From assembly GCA_015069205.1 (NCBI GenBank), contig SVIZ01000012.1, forward strand, positions 1 through 64,000: a stretch of DNA of 64,000 bases, read 5' to 3'. Within the stretch, counting starts at the first letter, position 1, and each line of letters starts with the position of its first letter. The notes below the pieces were generated by a model. The model had not been told where the DNA came from and searched no databases. It saw only the letters and a list, made by a program, of their open reading frames with translations. The position numbers and the translations under genes were made by a program. Source of the DNA: Oscillospiraceae bacterium. Its GTDB lineage: Bacteria > Bacillota > Clostridia > Saccharofermentanales > Saccharofermentanaceae. This document shows, piece after piece, positions 9,103 to 16,770 of this stretch.

Positions 9103-9207
9103 ATATTCCTCCTGCACAACTGATACAACTGTATCCTTTTTTGCTATAATAACGAGTGAAATCATGAGTGTAAATAAATCAGCTTAAAGATACACGAAAT
9201 AGCGAAA

Positions 9208-9218
9208 AAGTGTCACTT
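9208..9218. promoter_or_regulatory. Palindrome before the TetR gene at 9231
   Basis: AAGTGTCACTT is an 11-bp palindrome around a central T, directly upstream of GAGGAG and the ATG. A related GTGACACTT stands in the same place before the paralogous gene at 5970, so this may be a conserved autoregulatory site. Evidence is position and symmetry only. Confidence 0.35.
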
Positions 9219-9230
9219 TAGAGGAGTAAT

Positions 9231-9776
9231 ATGCTTGAATCGAATAATCCGTCTGCCATAAGATCTCAAAAGGAAATCACGGAAGCTCTGATCGGACTTA
9301 TGAAAGAATATCCCTATGATGAGATAGCGGTAAAACAGATTTTGCTCGAGTCTAAACTTGCAAGAAAGACCTTTTACAGGAACTTTGAATCCAAGGACGA
9401 TGTGCTTCTATCCTTGATCAGAGCGATCCTTCGTGAATATTTTTTTGTTGTTGATAAAGGAGATGTTGACGTCCTGGATACCATTTTCTCATTTGCCGTT
9501 AAGAACCGGGATCTGCTCATACTGCTTGACAGAAATAATAAGCTTCATATGGTGCTTCAATGTATGAATGAGTTCATCGAATTGCATAAGAACGGCAAAG
9601 TTAGTAGGAATAATCCCTTTGTACTCCTTTTTGACGGGCTCGATTCCGAGTATTTAATTGCCCTTAATATCGGTGCAGTCTGGAATGTGATAATGCTTTG
9701 GATACATGATGAGATGAGGGAAGATCCTCAACACATTAAGGATACGATCAGACTCTACCTGAAAAGAATGAGCTGA
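9231..9776 (+). CDS. TetR/AcrR family regulator, paralogue of 5970
   Basis: The product is 181 residues with a typical N-terminal DNA-binding domain (IAVKQILLESKLARKTFYRNFESKDDVLLSLI) and a helical C-terminal domain. It shares its start (ESNNPSAIRSQKEIT), spacing and C-terminal pattern with the regulator at 5970-6527. GAGGAGTAAT precedes the ATG. It is divergent from the HXXEE membrane protein, its most likely target. The plus-strand transcript meets the convergent zinc-ribbon gene, with a nested inverted repeat between them. Confidence 0.86.
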   Translation: MLESNNPSAIRSQKEITEALIGLMKEYPYDEIAVKQILLESKLARKTFYRNFESKDDVLLSLIRAILREYFFVVDKGDVDVLDTIFSFAVKNRDLLILLDRNNKLHMVLQCMNEFIELHKNGKVSRNNPFVLLFDGLDSEYLIALNIGAVWNVIMLWIHDEMREDPQHIKDTIRLYLKRMS

Positions 9777-9839
9777 TTTATACTTATTAACTGTGGAAAA
9801 ACGATATCTTGAACAGACATAAGATCACAATACTGATTA

Positions 9840-9894
9840 TTTTCCCGACTAAGGGATCATCCCTCAGGCAAGGTAATTATATCATTCGGGAAAA
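9840..9894. repeat. Nested inverted repeats between convergent genes
   Basis: TTTTCCCGA (9840-9848) and TCGGGAAAA (9886-9894) form a 9-bp perfect inverted repeat. Inside lies AGGGATCATCCCT (9852-9864), a 13-bp palindrome around one base. The place, between the ends of convergent genes, and the terminal A/T runs fit a bidirectional terminator, though the 37-base gap is long for one. Confidence 0.45.
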
Positions 9895-9952
9895 GAGCGC
9901 TTAGTCTGATTTATTCAGGATATAACGGGCCAATACAATAGCTCGATGAACG

Positions 9953-10213
9953 CTATTTCTTATTACTCTTAACAAACTCCGATTGGGAACCATCCCAATA
10001 ACAGTTTATACATCTGCCATTTTCAAACACATGCTTACAATTGAGATATCCATATAAAACGCTGGCGCATTCCGGACATAAGCTCTTCATCTTCGAAGAG
10101 CTTAGATAGTATAAACTCCCACACTCGTCACATCTGTTCTTCTCAAGTTCCATTCGTTGTATTCCAGTTACTTCTGCTTTTCTTATAATATCGTATAGTA
10201 TTTCCCATCTCAT
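9953..10213 (-). CDS. Small zinc-ribbon protein
   Basis: The product is 86 residues from ATG 10213. Cysteine pairs CDEC and CPEC, then a C-x-x-C near the C-terminus (CINC), point to two zinc-binding knuckles. The ATG overlaps the TGA of the upstream membrane-protein gene (ATGA), so translation is probably coupled and this start is preferred to the TTG at 10225. I do not recognise a named family. The 170 bases to its left contain only the nested repeat. Confidence 0.6.
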   Translation of the reverse strand: MRWEILYDIIRKAEVTGIQRMELEKNRCDECGSLYYLSSSKMKSLCPECASVLYGYLNCKHVFENGRCINCYWDGSQSEFVKSNKK

Positions 10214-10785
10214 TTTGTGAGACAAATCTTACTGTCTTTTCGCGCTGCATCAAGGTCCTTGTTGATGGCAAAATAATTAGGTTTCCTGCCGTTGCCACGG
10301 TTACCTCTGACAACGAGGAGTTCATCGCCTTTCTGTATGTAGGCCTTATACATGGAGCATCTGACGGAGGGAAGATATACCTGTTGGTCAGAACACCAGA
10401 CAGCAGCTCGATCATAACGACCGGATGAAGATGCGCTATCACTATCGCTACTCTCGAACCCGTATACCAGGATTCCGTCAGCGACCTCATAAGAAATACT
10501 CTTTCGCGCATCCAAAATGGATCTTATAAGACCAATTACCGCCACGATCAAAAAGATCGATAAAAAGGCAGCAGAGATAATATTCAAAAAACCTAATATG
10601 TGCAGTAAATATGCGAAGAACAGTACCGCTATAATGAAGAAATCACCTACAATGATCAAATACTTTCTTTTCTTCTCAGTATTTCGACAGATCTCTTCCT
10701 CATCAAATGTTGCTGTTCTGTATGTAAGATCATCCGGCTTACCCTGATACTGCCTGTATTCTGCACCTACTATTCCTATTCTCAT
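10210..10785 (-). CDS. Membrane protein of unknown function with two helices
   Basis: The product is about 191 residues from ATG 10785. Residues near 45-100 form two close transmembrane helices, and the C-terminal half is a soluble domain with several beta-prone stretches (QVYLPSVRCSMYKAYIQKGDELLVV), in a layout similar to small bacterial PH-like domain proteins. No family can be named with confidence. Upstream, a strong ribosome site drives only a 13-codon ORF that stops five bases before this ATG. The next gene, a zinc-ribbon protein, overlaps the stop codon. Confidence 0.55.
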   Translation of the reverse strand: MRIGIVGAEYRQYQGKPDDLTYRTATFDEEEICRNTEKKRKYLIIVGDFFIIAVLFFAYLLHILGFLNIISAAFLSIFLIVAVIGLIRSILDARKSISYEVADGILVYGFESSDSDSASSSGRYDRAAVWCSDQQVYLPSVRCSMYKAYIQKGDELLVVRGNRGNGRKPNYFAINKDLDAARKDSKICLTK

Positions 10786-10789
10786 TTCT

Positions 10790-10831
10790 CTATCCCAGAA
10801 CCTTAAGTATGATTTTTCCAATCTTTTTCAT
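10790..10831 (-). CDS. Short leader ORF upstream of the membrane protein
   Basis: AAAAAGGAG followed at good spacing by ATG opens a 13-codon frame (MKKIGKIILKVLG) that ends in TAG, four bases before the ATG of the membrane-protein gene. The best ribosome site in the region therefore serves this short frame. It may be a leader that couples translation to the next gene, or the stub of a damaged N-terminus. Confidence 0.3.
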   Translation of the reverse strand: MKKIGKIILKVLG

Positions 10832-10868
10832 TTTTATTTACTCCTTTTTATTCAAGATTTCAATGACA

Positions 10869-11045
10869 TTATAATAAAAGCGTATTGATCGGAACCATAT
10901 CATCGTTCTGCTTTTGAATCTCTTTCAGTTCCTCTTGAGTATACTGCAGCTTCAACTTTCCTCCGCACTCGGGGCATTTCCTCTTAGGACACATCTTCTC
11001 CGACAAATCATATTTCATTCCGCAATTCATACAAGTTTTGTACAT
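10869..11045 (-). CDS. Zinc-ribbon microprotein, 58 residues
   Basis: A 58-codon frame starts at ATG 11045 behind AGAGG and ends in TAA. Its product opens MYKTCMNCGMKYDL, then CPKRKCPECGG, giving two C-x-x-C knuckles plus a further cysteine, and ends in a charged helix. This is a typical zinc-ribbon arrangement. It lies between a CPBP gene and the membrane-protein/zinc-ribbon pair, on the same strand. Its shortness means it could be missed by gene callers. No function can be inferred beyond metal binding. Confidence 0.6.
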   Translation of the reverse strand: MYKTCMNCGMKYDLSEKMCPKRKCPECGGKLKLQYTQEELKEIQKQNDDMVPINTLLL

Positions 11046-11085
11046 TATTCTTACCTCTTGATTTTTTCTCGCAAAGCGAAAAACT

Positions 11086-11763
11086 TCATTCTACAAAAAC
11101 GGTTACTAAAACATCATAGACAACATGAGCAATAATCGGGTTCCAGATCGTTTTGCTCTTCTTAAGAAGCCGGCAAAATACTATTCCCCATACAGCAACA
11201 GTGATGCTTTGCATTATCCATGTATCATAATCAATTGCTCCCAAACGGAAACATCTGACAAAATATGCCGGAGAATGGAGCAATACGAAGAACAGCGTGG
11301 ATAAGATGGTAGCCTTCTTTTCACTGACAATCCCTCTTAAGGCATTATAGCCCCAACCTCTGAAAACAGTTTCTTCAACAAATCCTACACAGCAGATAAC
11401 TATTATATCCAAAGGATTTCTAATTGCCGGATTGAGCCACAATCCAGCATGAATGATCAACATTCCGGCAAAAGCCAATACCGCCGATATGGCTAGTGTA
11501 ACAACAAGAGGCCTGTTCCATACCGGCTTCGAAAACAGTTCCTTTTTGCTGATACTCAGTGAATCTGAGTACCGCTTGATCAGACAAATGGCAGGGAATA
11601 CCCAAAACAACCTGCTGAGCAAAGCATAAACTTGCTTGCCATAGCCAAACTCTAAATTCGATGAATATCCCCATGCATCATTTATAACAGCCCATAGTAA
11701 CACAAATCCAAACAGTGTCAGAAGGATGAAGGCAAGTGTTCGCTTTTCTTTATAGATGTACAT
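11086..11763 (-). CDS. CPBP family intramembrane glutamic protease
   Basis: The product is about 225 residues with seven or so hydrophobic helices and all CPBP motifs: VEETVFRGWGY (E-E-x3-R), FFVLLHSPA (F-x3-H) and HVVYDV. An AGGAG stands about eleven bases before ATG 11763. An ATG at 11790 overlaps the upstream stop as TGATG and is also possible; longer frames run into the neighbouring gene and are unlikely. It is the third gene of an XRE regulator-CPBP-CPBP operon. Confidence 0.85.
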   Translation of the reverse strand: MYIYKEKRTLAFILLTLFGFVLLWAVINDAWGYSSNLEFGYGKQVYALLSRLFWVFPAICLIKRYSDSLSISKKELFSKPVWNRPLVVTLAISAVLAFAGMLIIHAGLWLNPAIRNPLDIIVICCVGFVEETVFRGWGYNALRGIVSEKKATILSTLFFVLLHSPAYFVRCFRLGAIDYDTWIMQSITVAVWGIVFCRLLKKSKTIWNPIIAHVVYDVLVTVFVE

Positions 11764-11789
11764 TTCTTTGTTTGCTCCTGTGATCGGCA

Positions 11790-12452
11790 TCAGTGTGTGA
11801 ACATCATGAGTACTGCCGGGAGATTGTTCAATATATGAAGAGCATATACCAAAGTTATGTTCTTTGTCTTTATATAGAGTATAGCCAAAGCAATTCCGAA
11901 GCATATATGCGGAAGAATCGACAGCATTTCAGGTACAGTAAAAGCATGAAGATGGATCATTCCGAAAAGGACAGAGGAAACGATAACCACTACAGCCTTA
12001 GGAATGAAATCACCTTGCTTACGCATAAGAATGCTCCTGAAGACGGTTTCTTCGACTATGGGACCCATTATCCCGGCGCCCAACACTAACAACACGGGTT
12101 CAGCGAGCTGTCTTGCAACTTCGAGGTTGCTATCATTGATGCTGCCCGCCTGTTCAGAATAAAGAAGAGCGTATGGGATTATCGCAAGGTTATCTATTAT
12201 ATACAGGACAATAAAGCCGCCAATGATCAACAGAATATTCCTGACAGGATGCGCTTTCCACGATGCTCCCGCTTCCTTAAGCTCGGGCAGACTGATTAGC
12301 AGACCCGCAATGCCCATTACGATATACATCGCACACTGGTAGTTTGGGTTATGTAAAAAGTAAGGCAATATCTTTATAATAACGATATAGCAGAAAAGAA
12401 AAATGACGCACTTTACCATGCCGCCCTTCAAGGCGGTTTTTTTTGTTTCCAT
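11790..12452 (-). CDS. CPBP family intramembrane glutamic protease
   Basis: The product is 220 residues, multi-pass, with IVEETVFRSILMRK, LFGMIHLHAF and ALHILNNL as the three catalytic motifs of CPBP proteases. It follows the XRE regulator gene by about 20 bases and its stop touches the next CPBP gene. Such pairs next to a helix-turn-helix regulator are found in peptide-signalling and bacteriocin-immunity loci, but no peptide precursor gene was found here, so the role is open. Confidence 0.85.
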   Translation of the reverse strand: METKKTALKGGMVKCVIFLFCYIVIIKILPYFLHNPNYQCAMYIVMGIAGLLISLPELKEAGASWKAHPVRNILLIIGGFIVLYIIDNLAIIPYALLYSEQAGSINDSNLEVARQLAEPVLLVLGAGIMGPIVEETVFRSILMRKQGDFIPKAVVVIVSSVLFGMIHLHAFTVPEMLSILPHICFGIALAILYIKTKNITLVYALHILNNLPAVLMMFTH

Positions 12453-12471
12453 TTGGTTGTCCTCCGTTGAA

Positions 12472-13026
12472 TCAGCTTATTCCGTTAACTTGAATGGATG
12501 CAGACAGGAGCAGGAATACGAAGAATAAGAAGACCATAAGCAGCAATATTCCGATAAACATATGCTTAATGCTCCTGTTTCTCCTTGAATCTACGATCAT
12601 CGCTATGGAAGCAACAAGATAAACGACTCCGACAACCTCAATGAAGATCGCTACGGGAGCGATATTCTTAAATACCGACAACACGAGCAGTAATACCATT
12701 GAAGAAGCGAAGACCAGCGCTGTTATCTTACGTTCCTTTTTCCTGTCGTCGATATTGTACCTAATGGTATCGGCCAAGGTCTTGTTGGCTTCTTCAAGTG
12801 AGACGGATACGTCTTCCTGCTTCTTACTGTGCATAAGTTCCAGAAGACTGACACCCAGAGCTGAAGACAGGTCTTCAAGCGTCTCGATGTCAGGATAACC
12901 GTGTCCGTTTTCCCATCGGCTTATCGCCTTATCAGTGACCATGAGCTTATCCGCAAGTTCCTTTTGTGTTAAGCCCTGAGCCTTTCTCTGTGAAGAAATA
13001 AACGAACCGAATTCCTTTGTATCCAT
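12472..13026 (-). CDS. XRE-family regulator with membrane helices
   Basis: The product is 184 residues. Residues 1-60 are an XRE/Cro helix-turn-helix (ELADKLMVTDKAISRWENGHGYPD), then a linker, and three hydrophobic segments in the second half, so the DNA-binding domain is tethered to the membrane. GGGAGA precedes ATG 13026; a frame to 13044 starts earlier without support. It heads the operon with two CPBP proteases. An XRE protein with a membrane anchor next to intramembrane proteases suggests possible release by cleavage, but that is inference. Confidence 0.85.
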   Translation of the reverse strand: MDTKEFGSFISSQRKAQGLTQKELADKLMVTDKAISRWENGHGYPDIETLEDLSSALGVSLLELMHSKKQEDVSVSLEEANKTLADTIRYNIDDRKKERKITALVFASSMVLLLVLSVFKNIAPVAIFIEVVGVVYLVASIAMIVDSRRNRSIKHMFIGILLLMVFLFFVFLLLSASIQVNGIS

Positions 13027-13174
13027 TGCTATTCTCCCTTGCATGTTTCCATTGAACTCAAGTATACAAAACCCGTCACAGATTACAATCTATGATTCAT
13101 AGAGTTCAATGTTTTCAAGGGTTAGAAGGGATAACGGTTGTTAAAAAGATCATAATTTTACCGACAAAGAACCT

Positions 13175-13489
13175 TTATTTCTTTTGCCACCAGTGCTTTT
13201 TCTTCTTTGACTCTTCCGCAAGTCGTTCTTGCTCTTTACGTTCCTGCTCAGCAAAGTACTCGTTATAGTATTCGACATTCTCCAAGATATCATTAAGCTG
13301 GTCAGAAGTAAGACCAACCTGCTGTCTTATCTGAACATAGTTAGTTACTCCAGAATCAACTAACTTCGATACTTGCTTAAACTGATGTTTCGATATCATC
13401 ACACTAACCTGCGTTTTAAATCTCTCCGACAAAGGACCTTCCTCTGTCTTAATCATTATACCATTCGTGTAAATAGTCCTTACACGCAA
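13175..13489 (-). CDS. Hypothetical protein at the end of the element
   Basis: The product is up to 104 residues, with helices in the middle (VSVMISKHQFKQVSKLVDSG and a VGLTSDQLNDIL segment that resembles a helix-turn-helix) and a lysine-rich tail (KKKKHWWQKK). The start is uncertain: TTG 13489 has a GGCGGG nearby that belongs to the 3' arm of the hairpin at 13494-13535, while ATG 13456 has no ribosome site. If the TTG is used, the hairpin would hide its ribosome site. No family was recognised. It is the last gene of the block. Confidence 0.5.
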   Translation of the reverse strand: MRVRTIYTNGIMIKTEEGPLSERFKTQVSVMISKHQFKQVSKLVDSGVTNYVQIRQQVGLTSDQLNDILENVEYYNEYFAEQERKEQERLAEESKKKKHWWQKK

Positions 13490-13493
13490 AACA

Positions 13494-13535
13494 CCCGCCG
13501 CAGGACATCGGAATCAACCGACATCCCACGACGGG
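13494..13535 (-). terminator. Long hairpin that pairs fully only in minus-strand RNA
   Basis: Two 18-base arms flank a 6-base loop. Read as minus-strand RNA, every position pairs when G-U wobbles are allowed; read as plus-strand RNA the same positions give A-C clashes. It lies after the 63-residue ORF and before the last ORF of the element. There is no strong U-run, only GUUUU, so it may be a weak terminator, a processing site or a cap on translation of the next gene. Confidence 0.55.
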
Positions 13536-13559
13536 CATATTCTTCATATCACGCTTTTA

Positions 13560-13751
13560 TCAGAGTCTTTTCTTCAGAAGACCGAACTCGAAGTCAGACA
13601 TTCTCATGAGCTTTCTCATAATGATCTGTACCTGACTCGACATCTCCGGATACTTGATAAAAGGAAGCTTGGCAAGCATATCCGCGATAGCCTTCTCCCT
13701 TGAAGAGAGATCAAAGAGCTTAAGGAGCGACCTTTGTTCAGCGTTCAGCAT
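13560..13751 (-). CDS. Small conserved-looking element protein, 63 residues
   Basis: The product is helical and charged (EQRSLLKLFDLSSREKAIADML and a basic end). AGGAGG, lying inside the last codons of the ArdC-like gene, is six bases before ATG 13751, and the two frames overlap by 14 bases, so translation is probably coupled. Such small proteins are usual at this place in Tn1549-like elements, but I cannot name this one. Confidence 0.6.
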   Translation of the reverse strand: MLNAEQRSLLKLFDLSSREKAIADMLAKLPFIKYPEMSSQVQIIMRKLMRMSDFEFGLLKKRL

Positions 13752-15495
13752 GCTGCACCTCCTGACCCTTGCTTACGACAGCAGCTTTCGCAGCAGTTCT
13801 TTCAGCTACGATCGCCTTTTTCTCCTTAAGATCTGCAAGAAGAGACTTCTTTGTAGGCGGATCAACCTTATCGACGGGCTTCTCAGCCTTGGAAGCAGCG
13901 GCAACTTCCTTAACGGAATCCTTGACCGCCTCACGTTCCTTCAGGATAGCTTCACACTCCGTGATCGCTCCCTGCACAAGGGGAGAATCCTTGTAGTAGT
14001 CAACCATGTTGATCGCGTCATACTGAATCTGATCGCCCTGTACCAGAGGATACTGACCGTTATCGATGGCACTGTTCTCATCGTGGATCACAAAGCCGAT
14101 ACCGGTAACTGCATTGAGCCTCTGGGGAGGAATGGTATCTAGGATCTCGAATGCATCCTTAAGATTATCCGTCTCGTGATACTCACCGTAACTCGGGAAT
14201 TCCATGCACTCGGCAACGTAGAAGGTGATAGTTGCCTTGGAGACTTCCTGCACATTATCGACCTCGAGATACTTCTCGCGGAAAGCGTGAAGATCGTCAA
14301 GGAGTACCGCTGCCTCAGCGGATTCGAGACAGTCCGCCTCGATCACTCCCTTAAGGAAATCCTCAACACCGTCAAGAGACTTGTTGTTACCGGTAGCAAG
14401 ATCCCTCGTAAGATCTGCAAGAGCCTGCTCACGGTCGTCGATCATGTCGTTATAGGAATACGGATCGGTGTCATATGCAAAGGTGTCGAGCCTGTCGGCA
14501 AGCAGTTCCGCAGCCTCATCAATCGTCATGTTCTCGATCTTCTCGAGATGGATCTCCTTGATGTGACCTTCGATGTCATCGATCATGGAAGCGGCAGCTC
14601 TCCTTATGGTAAGAAGTGATGCCTTAAGCTCTGCCATCTCCTTACCCTGAGACCAGCCTGCCACATAACCGAAGCTGTAATCGGAAGTATCAATACCGAA
14701 GTGCTGACATACCGTGTATGCGACGGACTCCGCCTCGACTTCCTTCTCGCTTCTGGTCTGTGCCTTTTCTTCCTGCTTCTTACTCTGGTAGGACTGGTTG
14801 TTCTCCTGTTCTACAGAGTGAAGCTTCTGATGTGCCATCTCGTGGATCGCCGTCTTGATCGTCTGGATCTCACTCATACCTTCCTGAATAGCAATGCGCT
14901 GATCCTTCTGATGGAAGTATCCCCTTGCGCTGCCATTGATATTCTCGAACTCGATCGGTACCGGACATGTTTTCTTCAGAGCCTCGAAAAAATCCTGAAA
15001 GTTTCTCACGTTACCCTGAAGCTCCGTTGCAAGAGTAGGAATCTCCTTACCCTCGGTCTGGGAGACATCGAAGACGTTCACGACCTTATAGGAAGGTCGC
15101 TGAACTTCGGCAATTTCCTTAACGGTATTACCGTTCTCGTCCTTTACGGGCTCATGTGTCTCGGGATCGATCTTGTCTCTCTCGACCTTCTCCTTGTGAG
15201 GGTTCCATGCAAGGATACGAATCGCTTTCTCGCCCTTGTTGACGTTTCTCTCGAAGTCCTTCTGCCACTGCGTATAGCCTGCAACCATGGTTGCATCAGG
15301 CCTCTGCATCGCGATAAGGATCGTGTTATTCAGGCTGTACTCATGAAACTTACTCATGGTATTAAGCCAGGTCACGTACTTCTCGGAGTCGAAAAGCTCC
15401 TTGATACCGGTCTCGAGCCTGTCCGTGATCTCCTGAACCTTGTTCTTTCTGACCTCATCAGGCTCCATTACCTTTGTTGCTGTATTATTTTCCAT
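13738..15495 (-). CDS. ArdC-like antirestriction/polyvalent protein with zincin domain
   Basis: The product is 585 residues. The first 130 or so residues match the ArdC-type ssDNA-binding domain (KYVTWLNTMSKFHEYSLNN, ATMVAGYTQWQKDFERNVNKG). A zinc-metallopeptidase motif HEMAH follows near residue 218, with a downstream EVEAESVAY glutamate, as in DUF1738/ArdC proteins. After helices comes a region beginning FYVAECMEFPSYGEY that resembles the LPD25/YodL-type domains of large polyvalent proteins, then an alanine/lysine-rich tail (KKSLLADLKEKKA) also seen in the DUF5688 protein encoded next door. ArdC proteins of plasmids protect entering DNA; here the role is inferred from domain and place. Confidence 0.8.
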   Translation of the reverse strand: MENNTATKVMEPDEVRKNKVQEITDRLETGIKELFDSEKYVTWLNTMSKFHEYSLNNTILIAMQRPDATMVAGYTQWQKDFERNVNKGEKAIRILAWNPHKEKVERDKIDPETHEPVKDENGNTVKEIAEVQRPSYKVVNVFDVSQTEGKEIPTLATELQGNVRNFQDFFEALKKTCPVPIEFENINGSARGYFHQKDQRIAIQEGMSEIQTIKTAIHEMAHQKLHSVEQENNQSYQSKKQEEKAQTRSEKEVEAESVAYTVCQHFGIDTSDYSFGYVAGWSQGKEMAELKASLLTIRRAAASMIDDIEGHIKEIHLEKIENMTIDEAAELLADRLDTFAYDTDPYSYNDMIDDREQALADLTRDLATGNNKSLDGVEDFLKGVIEADCLESAEAAVLLDDLHAFREKYLEVDNVQEVSKATITFYVAECMEFPSYGEYHETDNLKDAFEILDTIPPQRLNAVTGIGFVIHDENSAIDNGQYPLVQGDQIQYDAINMVDYYKDSPLVQGAITECEAILKEREAVKDSVKEVAAASKAEKPVDKVDPPTKKSLLADLKEKKAIVAERTAAKAAVVSKGQEVQHAER

Positions 15496-15518
15496 CTGTA
15501 AACCTCCTTGTTTTGGAA

Positions 15519-15553
15519 TAAAAAAGCGGGGATAAAGTTTCCTCTACCCCCGC
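15519..15553 (-). terminator. Intrinsic terminator before the ArdC-like gene
   Basis: In minus-strand RNA a 12-bp stem starting GCGGGGGU and closing ACUUUAUCCCCGC-like (two G-U pairs) carries a GAAA tetraloop and is followed by six U. It lies between the stop of the 29-codon ORF and the ArdC-like gene, so transcripts from DUF5688 should largely stop here. Confidence 0.85.
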
Positions 15554-15579
15554 CGGTTTTACTTACTCGTGAGATCAAC

Positions 15580-15669
15580 TCACTTGTTCTTGCCGTAGTT
15601 CTTCAGTGCATCAGCGTACTTCTGAAGTCTCTTGGATGTGGCATCTGTGTTCTTTGTCTGCTTCTCCAT
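15580..15669 (-). CDS. Micro-ORF of 29 codons
   Basis: GGGAGG stands eight bases before ATG 15669, which opens a 29-codon frame (MEKQTKNTDATSKRLQKYAD and on) ending in TGA. The peptide is basic and helical. It lies between DUF5688 and the terminator at 15519-15553, in the same transcription unit. The ribosome site and position make real translation likely. No homologue was recognised. Confidence 0.5.
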   Translation of the reverse strand: MEKQTKNTDATSKRLQKYADALKNYGKNK

Positions 15670-15687
15670 AAGATTTACCTCCCTTCA

Positions 15688-16749
15688 TCAGAGTGACTGC
15701 TCAGTCTTCTTTGCCTGAGCCTTGACCGGTGCGGTCTTCTTCATTTCCTCGACCTGAGCCTTCTTCTCCTTAAGATCGGAAAGAAGAGACTTCTTGGCAG
15801 GAGCCTTGTCCTTCTCGGCCTTTCTTGCCTCGAACTTGTCCGTTCTCTCGAAGAGCTTCTCCTTAGCGTCGTAGTGATAAACGTGATCGGAGAGCTGCTC
15901 CTTGGGATCGACACAACTTGAATTGATGTCCTTAACCATGGACTCAAGGTTCTTGTAGTCCCCCATATCAGGAACGATAATTACCTCGTTCGTAGAAGAA
16001 GGAAGCATAACGAAGTCGCCACCGAGCTTCTCGGAGATCTCGTCCATGACACCGGGGTAAAAGATAGCCGCCGCACCGTTTACCATCGCGGTATTGCTGA
16101 CGATCATCATCTGGGAACCGGGGAAGTCCTGATCCATCATCATGTCTTCAGATACGGCCTCGGGCATCATGCCGGAAATGACATTGAGCATGGTATCCAT
16201 CTTCACGGGCATGACCACGGGGCTTTTCTCCATCGCATCAGCGAAGAGCTGCTTCTCATCAATTCCGAAGTGCTCGAGAAGATCGTTATTAACGATCGTG
16301 CTTGCCATACCGTTCGGACCTTGATCTACTGCGATGTGGCAGGTAATAACAAGATCATCAACGACCTTGTGCGGAGCCTTATCAAGAAGATCCTGATTAG
16401 TCTCTGCGTTGCTTACTCTGATGAAGAGGTGTTCCTTTGCCTGATCGTAATCAAGGAGCCAGGACATATTCTTCATCTGCTCAGGTGCTTCCATCTGGAT
16501 TACATCAGCGATGCTATCCATTACCTCATCGAAAGGCTTGCCATCCTCATAGTCCTCAAAGAACGCATTGAGATTAGCGGCAGGGCTTGCAACTTGACCT
16601 TCGGGTCTGACGGTCAGCGAATCGTATGTCATGCCGATCTTGCTGACCTGATTTACAGAAACCTTGGCATCCTTGAACTCATCAGGGAGATAGTCCTTGA
16701 TCACAGCTTCCACTTCCTTCTTAAACTCGTCGTAATTCATCTTTTCCAT
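15688..16749 (-). CDS. DUF5688 family protein
   Basis: The product is 353 residues with the features of the DUF5688 family found in clostridial conjugative elements: an N-terminal NYDEFKKEVEAVIKDYLPDEF segment, a central alpha/beta region (VMPVKMDTMLNVIS, PGSQMMIVSNTAMVNGAAAIFYPGVM) and a lysine/alanine-rich tail with KKSLLSDLKEKKA, the same sequence type as the tail of the ArdC-like protein. It has no signal or membrane segment. AAGGAGG precedes ATG 16749. It is cotranscribed with topoisomerase III upstream, 20 bases apart. Its biochemical role is not known. Confidence 0.8.
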   Translation of the reverse strand: MEKMNYDEFKKEVEAVIKDYLPDEFKDAKVSVNQVSKIGMTYDSLTVRPEGQVASPAANLNAFFEDYEDGKPFDEVMDSIADVIQMEAPEQMKNMSWLLDYDQAKEHLFIRVSNAETNQDLLDKAPHKVVDDLVITCHIAVDQGPNGMASTIVNNDLLEHFGIDEKQLFADAMEKSPVVMPVKMDTMLNVISGMMPEAVSEDMMMDQDFPGSQMMIVSNTAMVNGAAAIFYPGVMDEISEKLGGDFVMLPSSTNEVIIVPDMGDYKNLESMVKDINSSCVDPKEQLSDHVYHYDAKEKLFERTDKFEARKAEKDKAPAKKSLLSDLKEKKAQVEEMKKTAPVKAQAKKTEQSL

Positions 16750-16770
16750 TGTTAAAATACCTCCTTAAAA

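Noticed and set aside
12472..13026. Abortive-infection or toxin-antitoxin system formed by the XRE regulator and CPBP genes
   Set aside because: CPBP proteins were once called Abi, but nothing here (no toxin, no immunity peptide, no phage-defence neighbours) supports a defence role.
13045..13174. Search for direct repeats (attachment sites) matching the region 30165-30245
   Set aside because: No shared sequence longer than a few bases was visible at the two edges of the conjugative gene block, so no att sites are claimed.
14701..15501. A 266-codon open frame opposite the ArdC-like gene
   Set aside because: Leucine-rich shadow of a well supported gene on the other strand; no domain or ribosome site.
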